From NCBI RefSeq assembly GCF_003344925.1, contig NZ_CP031188.1:432501-496500 (forward strand): a stretch of 64,000 bases of DNA. The letters are read 5' to 3'. Below the pieces are notes generated by a model. The model saw only the letters and a list, made by a program, of their open reading frames with translations, searched no databases and was not told the origin of the DNA. Shown here in pieces: positions 56,673 to 64,000 of this stretch. The stretch's first letter is position 1; each line of letters opens with the position of its first letter. Source of the DNA: Flavobacterium arcticum. Lineage in GTDB: Bacteria; Bacteroidota; Bacteroidia; Flavobacteriales; Flavobacteriaceae. Position numbers and translations under genes: made by a program.

Positions 56673-58334
56673 TTAAAACTGAAAATAAATAAATGGTTGT
56701 GCTTCAGCCGAAGCAGTTGCATATACCATCCAAAAAACAAAACCAAGTAGTATTGCTTTCATTACCAATGGGGTTTTATTGAATGCTTGGCGTAAGGTAT
56801 TAATTATACTATCGGGTGTAAAGTGCCATATATACCCAATAAGTATTAATAAAAACACATTTTTATACCCCATAATTATTGTTTTCCATTGCTCAGGGTC
56901 AAATGTTACCTTACCAATGTTATGTATTACATCAAGCGCAAGGGTAAAATCTTTGGCTCTGAAAAATATCCAACAAAATGCTACAAAATGGAAGGTTATC
57001 ACTACAGCTATAAATTTACATAATGCACTAAATATTGTTTTATTGCCTTTTGATGCTGGGAAAAACTCTGTAACTATTTTATGTACCGCAAGCCCCATAC
57101 CGTGCAATGCTCCCCATACAATAAAACGAAGACTAGGACCATGCCATAACCCACCTAACAACATAGTAGTCATTAAGTTTACATTAGTTACCATTGTTCT
57201 TTGTTTATCTTTAGCTAATAAAAATGATAGTATAAATAATACTAATGCACTACTACTTATAATAAGCGGCCAATGGCTAACATCTAGTTGCACTACACCC
57301 CAAGTCATTGTAGCTATAAAAAACAAAACAGGGAACAAAAATCCTGCAAAAGAACCTCGACGATTACCCCCTACCGAGATGTAAAGAAAATCTTTAAGCC
57401 AAGTAGATAACGATATGTGCCACCTACGCCAAAACTCGGTTATACTTGCCGATTTATAAGGGGTACGAAAATTGGGTGGAAGTTCGAAACCAAGCAATAA
57501 CGCTATACCAATAGCCATATCACTATAGCCCGAAAAGTCACAATATATTTGTATGCTATAGCCATATACTGCCATTAAGTTCTCGAAAGCAGTATAACTA
57601 TTAGGCGCATCAAAAACCCTATCTACAAAGTTGACAGAAATATAATCGGAGATTATCGCTTTTTTGATAAGCCCCCCTACAATAAGAAATAAACCATAAT
57701 TTACCTCTTGTCTTGTTATTGTTAGCTTTTCATAAATTTTTGGGATAAAATCTTTTGCTCGCACTATGGGTCCTGCTACAAGCTGCGGAAAAAACGACAC
57801 GAAAAATAAGTAATCCGGAAAACTCTTGGCAGGCGTTATCTCTTTACGGTAAATCTCTACGGTATAACTAATAGATTGAAAAGTATAAAATGAAATACCT
57901 ACAGGAAGAATTACGTTAGATAATGTAAAATCTCCACTAAATAAGTCGTTATATGTACCTATTAAAAAATTAGTATATTTAAAATAGCCCAACAAAGAGA
58001 GATTAATTACTATACTAAATAGTACATATAATTTTCGTTGCAATAGGCGAGTTTCGCGATACAAAAAATAACTTAGTGTATAATCTAATGTAGAAGTAAA
58101 CATTAGTAATAAGAAATACATTCCACTAGACTTGTAGTAAAAGAAAAGTGAAAAACATATTACATAAAAAATACGAGCATGAAATGTTTTCTTTAGCGAA
58201 ATATAGAGCGCGTAAAACACAATAAAGAACCCAAGAAACAAACCCGAATTAAACAATAAGGGTCTTTTAGGGTCATAAGTAAACCACTGTTGTACATCCT
58301 GCCAATTTATATGTGGCAAAATATCATTCCACAT
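56673..58334 (-). CDS. MBOAT O-acyltransferase (AlgI/PatA-like)
   Basis: A 553-residue inner-membrane protein with about ten helices. MBOAT features include ILPVGISFYTFQSISYTVEI, FFPQLVAGPIVRAKDFIPK, FCDFSGYSDMAIGIALLLGF, FWRRWHISLSTWLKDFLYI and LLGGLWHGPSLRFIVWGALH with the conserved His. Such proteins move acyl groups across the membrane for a periplasmic SGNH enzyme to attach to alginate, peptidoglycan or other glycans. It shares one base with the LysM-SGNH gene, so both are translationally coupled. It is last in the argS operon. Confidence 0.92.
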   Translation of the reverse strand: MWNDILPHINWQDVQQWFTYDPKRPLLFNSGLFLGFFIVFYALYISLKKTFHARIFYVICFSLFFYYKSSGMYFLLLMFTSTLDYTLSYFLYRETRLLQRKLYVLFSIVINLSLLGYFKYTNFLIGTYNDLFSGDFTLSNVILPVGISFYTFQSISYTVEIYRKEITPAKSFPDYLFFVSFFPQLVAGPIVRAKDFIPKIYEKLTITRQEVNYGLFLIVGGLIKKAIISDYISVNFVDRVFDAPNSYTAFENLMAVYGYSIQIYCDFSGYSDMAIGIALLLGFELPPNFRTPYKSASITEFWRRWHISLSTWLKDFLYISVGGNRRGSFAGFLFPVLFFIATMTWGVVQLDVSHWPLIISSSALVLFILSFLLAKDKQRTMVTNVNLMTTMLLGGLWHGPSLRFIVWGALHGMGLAVHKIVTEFFPASKGNKTIFSALCKFIAVVITFHFVAFCWIFFRAKDFTLALDVIHNIGKVTFDPEQWKTIIMGYKNVFLLILIGYIWHFTPDSIINTLRQAFNKTPLVMKAILLGFVFWMVYATASAEAQPFIYFQF

Positions 58335-59749
58335 TACTCGCGATTGTTTTTAAAGTTATTATATGCATTTATAAGCGCTTCAGTAAATAAAACCCCTTGC
58401 TTTTCATACCCTTGTACTGAATAGTGTACTCTATCTGATGACATCCAACCTTTTGCAGCATTTTTGTTTACATCATATAGCCCACCAAGTTCAGAAAACA
58501 TATCCCAAGTAGCATAGTTTTTATCAATTTCTTGCATTAGGATATTTTCAGCATAAGCTGCTACAAATGTATTAGGGTATTTTCGTTTAAATAGCGATGG
58601 TGGTGGTGTCATTATCAAGATGCAGGCTTTGGGATTTTTAGCCCGTATATTTTCAATAAATATATTTAATTGTGCTATATACTCTGCTACCTCCATTTTA
58701 TCAAAAGATTCATTTGTACCCAGCGATACAATAACAAGGTCTGGGCTTAAAGCTTGTAATTGTTCAAAAAACAACGGATATTTATTATAATCTACCGTTT
58801 TAGCACCATTAACACCTATACTGTGGTAAATAATGCCTGGTGTATCTTTTTCGAGTATCAATCCATTAAGATTATACGCTTTGGCTTCTTTATTAGGCAA
58901 AAGGTATATTTTAGACAAAACCTCTTCACTATGGTAATAATGCGAAAGTGAATCGGTAGCAATTGGCAATGGAATAAACTCTGAACGCTTTATTTCCTGT
59001 TTTTCCATTTCGCCTGTAGGTATTTGTAACGTTTTACCTGCTCGTATGTTATTAGAGCGTAAACCATTTAGTTTTTTTATAGCCGAAACTGTTGTACCAT
59101 ATTTCTGTGCAATAATAGATAGTGCTTCACCACTTTTTATTTTATGGGTTATCTTTTTTGGCACACTCGATTCTAACACAATAGTTTTAGAACTCGTGGC
59201 AATATCAAAAAGAGGAGCGTTGTATGGTGTTATAATTTTTATGGTATTAAATGTATAACCTGTATCGCGCACTTGCGCTTCTATAACAAAATCATCGGTA
59301 GTAGTAAAGGCAATACCGCTTAGCCCCACTACTATACCCTCTTCTACAGGGTAAATATTACGACGATTAGCCCATGTAGCATTAGAGTTATATTTAATAT
59401 ATGAGCTACCATTAGTACGTGCTAGCCTATGCGGAAATGAAAAACCTACACCAGCATTACCAAAACGTTCTTGTAAATTTTTGCGTATTCTACCGCTTAT
59501 GATGTCTGCCTGAATGTGCGAGTCGCCTATATGTACAATATTTATTTTACCTGATTTTTGCTCTTCCAACACTTTTAACTTCTCGAAAAATGCTTTCATT
59601 ACAGTATCATTAGTAATACTATTACCAACAGGAGCAATAGCTACCGTATCAATAACAATACTGTCAATAACCACTTCGGTAGTATCAACCTGAGCACATG
59701 TACTTGCACAAACAATAGAAAAAAAGATACTGAGTAATTTATTCAGCAT
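58334..59749 (-). CDS. SGNH hydrolase-type protein with an internal LysM domain
   Basis: A 471-residue exported protein (signal peptide 1-19). SGNH block I is VHIGDSHIQAD (Ser77), block III SLGTNES (344-348) and the catalytic Asp/His pair DRVHYS (Asp439, His442). A LysM domain at about 201-244 (IKSGEALSIIAQKYGTTVSA to GKTLQIP) sits between blocks I and III, inside a beta-rich insert. LysM binds peptidoglycan or chitin GlcNAc chains, so this enzyme probably acetylates or deacetylates cell-wall glycan with the MBOAT partner. Confidence 0.88.
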   Translation of the reverse strand: MLNKLLSIFFSIVCASTCAQVDTTEVVIDSIVIDTVAIAPVGNSITNDTVMKAFFEKLKVLEEQKSGKINIVHIGDSHIQADIISGRIRKNLQERFGNAGVGFSFPHRLARTNGSSYIKYNSNATWANRRNIYPVEEGIVVGLSGIAFTTTDDFVIEAQVRDTGYTFNTIKIITPYNAPLFDIATSSKTIVLESSVPKKITHKIKSGEALSIIAQKYGTTVSAIKKLNGLRSNNIRAGKTLQIPTGEMEKQEIKRSEFIPLPIATDSLSHYYHSEEVLSKIYLLPNKEAKAYNLNGLILEKDTPGIIYHSIGVNGAKTVDYNKYPLFFEQLQALSPDLVIVSLGTNESFDKMEVAEYIAQLNIFIENIRAKNPKACILIMTPPPSLFKRKYPNTFVAAYAENILMQEIDKNYATWDMFSELGGLYDVNKNAAKGWMSSDRVHYSVQGYEKQGVLFTEALINAYNNFKNNRE

Positions 59750-61214
59750 GAGTAGAATCGGTTTTACGTTTTAAAGAATCTTTTTTTATAACAATAGGCA
59801 TTTTTGACATCATTTGTGTTATCCCTTTCATTTTTTTATACTGCTCATACCCTTGATTCATTTGACTGTAAATAAGTGTCCCTATTTTCTGCGAGCCGCG
59901 ATAATTAAAGTGCGTATAATCTTTATTGGCTAGTGCGGGTACTTCTTCTACCCATTTTACCATAGAGCCTTCGCCTCCCATTAATAAATATAGATTTACA
60001 AATGCCGCATCAGATTGTACAGCATAACGTTTTTGCGACAAAGCTAATGGCACAACAGCACTATCCGTTTTCATTTCCATATCATACTTTGTCGATTTAT
60101 CTGCTGTAGAAACAATTAGTATTGCCACACCAGGAAAACATTCTCTTATATGCTTTACAACCTTTTTCATTCGCTTTTCGTACCAATTGTAATTGTATGT
60201 ACCATAGTTTAGAACGTTTGCACCATAATGTAATACTACAAGGTCATAATCTAACTCTTTGTTAAATGCTTGCATTAGACTGGTATTGAATATAGATATT
60301 GGCAACCCGGAATTACCTCTACTCGAAAAATTATCTATATGTACACCTCTACCATCATCAAAATTAAACCCGTAAAAGGGTATTGAATCAGTTGCTGTAA
60401 ATTCGGCTCTAAAAGCTTTAAGGTCATAAGGCGAAACGGCTACTGTATTAAGTGTTTTTTTACCCTCTAATGATTTAACTATAGTGTCTTTACCTGTTAT
60501 AACTGACACTTTCCCTTCTCTATTATTAGATTTACCGTAAAACAGTGTAGGGTTATTTAGCGACAAAAGATTTTTAAAGCGGTTAGCTCTATATTTTACC
60601 CAAATAGGATTTACAGTATCATGCTTTGTAAAAAATACTTGTCCGCTAACGCCATATGGACTTTCAGGATGTTTTACATTAAGATAAGAAATTGTTTTCC
60701 AATTGTTAGAAAACTCATGCTTTATGGTAGCTCTTGCAGTAGCCGACTCTGATACTATAGTAACAAAACCTACACCTTCGCCTCCAAAACGATCTTGAAA
60801 TTTAGATCTTAAATCACTCACAATCAAATCGCCATCTGTCATCGAGTCGCCAAAATAAGCTATACGTACTTTACCTTCTTCTTTCGTTTCAAGCTGTAAT
60901 AACTTTTCATAAAAAGCCATAAGGTGTTGATACCCCTTATAATCGTCAAAATTTTCAGAGGGGTACTGTATGCCTTTCTGTTTTTTAAATACTACTTTCT
61001 TATCTGGTAGCGTATCTTCTACTGCAACGGTAGCAATAGTATCTACAGCCTGTATTGCTTCGAGGGCAAGGCTATCTACTACTATATTGTCAGAGGCAAC
61101 AACCGCTTCAGGGAAAATTTTTCGAGGTAAAAACTGCTTAAATATCAAGAATGCAATTATAGACAATACTATAATTGCAAACGACTGATAAAAATAAGGC
61201 TTGTTATGATTCAC
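59739..61214 (-). CDS. SGNH hydrolase-type protein, membrane anchored
   Basis: A 491-residue protein with one N-terminal helix (about 11-26) and a periplasmic body. SGNH block I is AYFGDSMTDGD (Ser124), block III HYGANVLNYG, and the last block DYTHFNYRGS provides Asp and His. It is a paralogue in style of the downstream LysM protein but without LysM. It overlaps that gene by 11 bp and starts 15 bp after argS. Confidence 0.85.
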   Translation of the reverse strand: MNHNKPYFYQSFAIIVLSIIAFLIFKQFLPRKIFPEAVVASDNIVVDSLALEAIQAVDTIATVAVEDTLPDKKVVFKKQKGIQYPSENFDDYKGYQHLMAFYEKLLQLETKEEGKVRIAYFGDSMTDGDLIVSDLRSKFQDRFGGEGVGFVTIVSESATARATIKHEFSNNWKTISYLNVKHPESPYGVSGQVFFTKHDTVNPIWVKYRANRFKNLLSLNNPTLFYGKSNNREGKVSVITGKDTIVKSLEGKKTLNTVAVSPYDLKAFRAEFTATDSIPFYGFNFDDGRGVHIDNFSSRGNSGLPISIFNTSLMQAFNKELDYDLVVLHYGANVLNYGTYNYNWYEKRMKKVVKHIRECFPGVAILIVSTADKSTKYDMEMKTDSAVVPLALSQKRYAVQSDAAFVNLYLLMGGEGSMVKWVEEVPALANKDYTHFNYRGSQKIGTLIYSQMNQGYEQYKKMKGITQMMSKMPIVIKKDSLKRKTDSTHAE

Positions 61215-61229
61215 AAAAATTGTGGTTTA

Positions 61230-63014
61230 TTACATTCGTTCTGGTACATCAATACCCAACAGGCTAAAAGCAGATTTTATAGTATCGCCTACTTTTTTAG
61301 AGAGCTGTATACGGAAAATCTTTTCATTCATTACTTCTGTACCTAATACGGGTACACTTTGATAAAAAGAGTTATACTCCTTAACCAAATCGTAAGTATA
61401 GTTAGCTATTAAAGCGGGGCTATGTCCTGCTGCTGCATTTTGCACTACATCTGGGTACTGTGCCAACTGTTTTAATAACTCTTTTTCTTTTTCATGTAGA
61501 GTTACATCTTCTAACTGTAATGTTATTGAATAATCAAAATCGGCTCTACGTACCAATGACTGTATCCTTGCATAGGTATATTGTATAAAAGGACCTGTAT
61601 TTCCTGCAAAATCTACCGACTCTTTAGGGTCGAACAGTATTCGTTTTTTAGGATCTACTTTTAGTATATAATATTTTAACGCACCAAGACCTATAATCTT
61701 ATACAGTCTTGTTTTTTCTTCTTCCGAATAATCGTCAAGCTTACCTAACTCTTCTGATATTTTTTGAGCTGTATCGGTCATTTCGGTCATCAAGTCATCA
61801 GCATCTACTACTGTACCCTCACGGCTTTTCATTTTACCCGATGGTAAATCTACCATTCCGTAAGACAAGTGGTATAGGCTATCTGCCCAGTCAAAGCCAA
61901 GTTTTTTAAGTATTAGGAACAATACTTTAAAGTGATAGTCCTGTTCGTTACCTACCGTATATACCATACCGCCTACATCGGGAAAATCTTTTACCCTTTG
62001 TATTGCTGTACCTATATCTTGTGTCATATATACCGCAGTACCATCTGAACGCAGTACTATTTTACGGTCAAGCCCGTCCTCAGTAAGGTCTATCCAAACT
62101 GAACCATCAGGGTCTTTTTCAAACACACCTTTTGCTAGTCCGTCTGCTACAACGTCTTTACCTAACAAGTAGGTGTTACTTTCGTAGTAATAGCTATCAA
62201 AGTTAACACCAATATTTGCATAGGTCTCTTCAAAACCTTTATATACCCAGCCATTCATAGTTTCCCAAAGGGCTACAACCTCAGCATCGCCTGCCTCCCA
62301 TTTACGAAGCATCTCTTGTGCTTCAAGAAGTATAGGCGCATTTTTCTTAGCTTCTTCTTCTGTTTTACCTTCAGCTTTCAACTGGTCTATTTCCTGTTTA
62401 TATGCTTTATCAAAAGCCACATAATAGTTCCCCACCAGTTTATCACCTTTCAGTCCATTTGTTTCAGGTGTTTCACCATTACCAAACTTTTGCCAAGCTA
62501 ACATGGACTTACAGATGTGAATACCCCTATCGTTAATAATTTGGGTTTTATATACTTTTTTACCCGATGCTTTTATAATCTCGGCTACCGAATAACCAAG
62601 TAACACATTACGCACGTGCCCTAAGTGAAGTGGTTTATTAGTATTAGGCGAAGCGTACTCTACCATCATGGCTTTACCATCTAGCTCTGGCTCGATAAAC
62701 CCAAAACTTTCATTGCTTTTTATATCATTAAAGAAGTTGACATAATAAGCATCTGAAATTACAATATTAAGAAATCCTTTAACCACGTTAAAACCTTCTA
62801 CAATATCAGAATGCTCAGTAAGATACTCGCCTATTTTGTTACCAAGCTCTACAGGGTTACCCTTTATCTGTTTCAATAAGGGAAATATAACCATAGTAAT
62901 ATCACCTTCAAATTCCCGACGGGTACCTTGTAGCTCTACTTTTTCTAAAGTTATACCAAATAAAGCGGTAACCGCGGTCTCAATGTGGGAAGTTAAAATT
63001 TGTGATAATGCCAT
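61230..63014 (-). CDS. argS: Arginyl-tRNA synthetase
   Basis: Charges tRNA-Arg. The 594-residue class I enzyme has an N-terminal Add-1 domain, the HIGH variant ASPNTNKPLHLGHVRNVLLG, GMVDLPSGKMKSREGTVV in place of KMSKS, and a DALR anticodon domain ending SLLGIDVPERM. I use ATG 63014 (MALSQILTSH), because a further-upstream start at 63050 would place the TATCTTTG promoter inside the coding region. It heads an operon with the O-acetylation genes, an unusual pairing. Confidence 0.95.
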   Translation of the reverse strand: MALSQILTSHIETAVTALFGITLEKVELQGTRREFEGDITMVIFPLLKQIKGNPVELGNKIGEYLTEHSDIVEGFNVVKGFLNIVISDAYYVNFFNDIKSNESFGFIEPELDGKAMMVEYASPNTNKPLHLGHVRNVLLGYSVAEIIKASGKKVYKTQIINDRGIHICKSMLAWQKFGNGETPETNGLKGDKLVGNYYVAFDKAYKQEIDQLKAEGKTEEEAKKNAPILLEAQEMLRKWEAGDAEVVALWETMNGWVYKGFEETYANIGVNFDSYYYESNTYLLGKDVVADGLAKGVFEKDPDGSVWIDLTEDGLDRKIVLRSDGTAVYMTQDIGTAIQRVKDFPDVGGMVYTVGNEQDYHFKVLFLILKKLGFDWADSLYHLSYGMVDLPSGKMKSREGTVVDADDLMTEMTDTAQKISEELGKLDDYSEEEKTRLYKIIGLGALKYYILKVDPKKRILFDPKESVDFAGNTGPFIQYTYARIQSLVRRADFDYSITLQLEDVTLHEKEKELLKQLAQYPDVVQNAAAGHSPALIANYTYDLVKEYNSFYQSVPVLGTEVMNEKIFRIQLSKKVGDTIKSAFSLLGIDVPERM

Positions 63015-63037
63015 TTTTATATTCTTTTTTAAGCGTG

Positions 63038-63045
63038 CAAAGATA
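63038..63045 (-). promoter_or_regulatory. -7 element of argS
   Basis: TATCTTTG on the minus strand, 23 bp before the ATG at 63014. It fixes the argS start. No clear -33 TTG was found. Confidence 0.5.
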
Positions 63046-63249
63046 AACATATTTTAGTAAAGCCTTGAAAAGAGCAGCTTTAAAAACATCATTAATCCTT
63101 AAAAACAAGTATAAAAAATATTTTTACATTTTGTTGTAACAAATTACTGTTATAGTTGTCTTATTAGTATCAATCATCAATTAAAAAACAAATAGTATTA
63201 CAAAAGTAGCTTGCATTGCAGCTACAACAATCATCAATCAAAATCAATC

Positions 63250-64000
63250 ATGAATTTTAAGTTATTATTACTGTTCCTACTTGGGAGCTTAGCCACTGCG
63301 TATGCTCAAAATCCAGGTAGTCTATCAGGTAAAGTTATCGACAAAACAACTACAGAGCCATTACCTTATGTAAGCATAGTTGTAAAAGAAGGCAGCAATG
63401 TGGTTACAGGTGGTATTACTGATGATAATGGCGAGTTTACTATTAAAAATCTTCCTTTTAAAAACTATAGTGTCGATATACAGTTTATGGGGTATAAAAC
63501 CCAAACCTTCACGGCTAACTTTAACGATAGCAAAACAAATATAAATCTTGGTAGCATCGTTTTAGAAGAAACGGCGACAGAACTAAATGAAGTAGAAATT
63601 GTAAAAGAAATTTCTACTATAGAGCAAAAAATAGACCGTAAGGTTATTACTGTAGGTCGCGACCTTACCACAGCAGGTGGTACAGCATCGGAAATCATGA
63701 ATAATATACCATCGGTTAATGTAGATCAAGATGGTAATATTTCGCTGCGTGGAAATCAAAATGTAAGAGTACTGGTAGATGGCAGACCTACTAATATGAG
63801 CCCTGCTCAATTATTAAAACAAATACCCTCTACCTCTATTAAAAAAATAGAATTGATAACTAACCCAAGTGCAAAGTATAACCCCGAAGGGATGTCGGGT
63901 ATTATTAATATCGTACTGCATAAAAATGCAAACGATGGTTTTAACGGTAGCTTTAATGCTGGTGTTACCTTTGGTGAAACACCTAAATTTAATAACTCTG
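63250..64000 (+). CDS. TonB-dependent-receptor-like outer membrane protein (partial)
   Basis: The first 250 residues of an outer-membrane beta-barrel protein cut by the right edge. After the signal peptide (to TAYAQ) comes a carboxypeptidase-like regulatory domain (LSGKVIDKTTTEPLPYVSIV, GGITDDNGEFTIKNLP), then a plug (ASEIMNNIPSVNVDQDGNIS, LRGNQNVRVLVDGRP, IKKIELITNPSAKYNPEG). This layout matches the 'outer membrane beta-barrel family' group of TonB receptors. The 235 bp before it contain short CAATCATCAA repeats and a possible weak TATAGTTG -7. Confidence 0.9.
   Translation, partial: MNFKLLLLFLLGSLATAYAQNPGSLSGKVIDKTTTEPLPYVSIVVKEGSNVVTGGITDDNGEFTIKNLPFKNYSVDIQFMGYKTQTFTANFNDSKTNINLGSIVLEETATELNEVEIVKEISTIEQKIDRKVITVGRDLTTAGGTASEIMNNIPSVNVDQDGNISLRGNQNVRVLVDGRPTNMSPAQLLKQIPSTSIKKIELITNPSAKYNPEGMSGIINIVLHKNANDGFNGSFNAGVTFGETPKFNNS

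Noticed and set aside
56779..57384. 201-codon frame on the plus strand
   Set aside because: It is antisense to the MBOAT gene, which has clear family motifs, and its own translation has no recognisable features.

Overview
The window looks like core chromosome of a low-GC member of the Flavobacteriaceae, Flavobacterium-like. The evidence is the 16S/23S rRNA sequence type, tRNAs without an encoded CCA, promoters of the Bacteroidetes form (TTG, about 19-20 bp, TAnnTTTG) in front of many genes, type IX secretion sorting tails, a FecI/FecR/TonB-receptor set, a eukaryote-like ProS and a split transketolase. I see no phage, insertion sequence or CRISPR array.

Layout. 1-4229: an rRNA operon on the minus strand (16S, tRNA-Ile, tRNA-Ala, 5' part of 23S) with three tandem promoters. 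4230-9070: a cytosolic trehalase, a small membrane protein and a lone AT-rich RloC/PrrC-like ATPase that may be a defence anticodon nuclease. 9162-12438: thrS-infC-rpmI-rplT, where infC starts at an AUA codon. 12547-23453: envelope and unknown proteins, ppsA, dnaB with a cluster of DnaA-box-like 9-mers upstream, accA, an EamA exporter, an LptF/G permease and tgt. 23574-29700: split transketolase, lipoproteins including an FKBP isomerase, and small RNA or nucleotide enzymes ending at aroK. 29830-35298: two tRNA-Lys, tRNA-Leu, an M20 peptidase with alr, a sigma factor with a membrane partner, rpsT and two tRNA-Glu. 35379-50444: proS, a remarkable Gly/Tyr/Trp then Arg/Ser low-complexity lipoprotein, a FadL-type porin, rimO, a B12-type radical SAM protein, a SIR2-like protein, rluF, an AraC regulator with an SDR, folD and ffh. 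50445-51060: no convincing protein, but a strongly structured segment that may be a non-coding RNA. 51061-55055: FecI/FecR/TonB receptor. 55170-64000: a PNGase F-like secreted protein, then argS transcribed with two SGNH hydrolases and an MBOAT acyltransferase (probable cell-wall or surface O-acetylation), and the start of another outer-membrane receptor.

How it fits together. Most of the window is translation machinery (rRNA, seven tRNAs, thrS/proS/argS, infC, three ribosomal proteins, rimO, rluF, tgt, ffh) with central metabolism (ppsA, transketolase, accA, folD, alr, aroK). The accessory layer is surface biology plus two isolated AT-rich genes with nucleotide- or NAD-targeting folds, which are the best candidates for defence functions. 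Family names come from motifs recognised by eye. No database search was possible.
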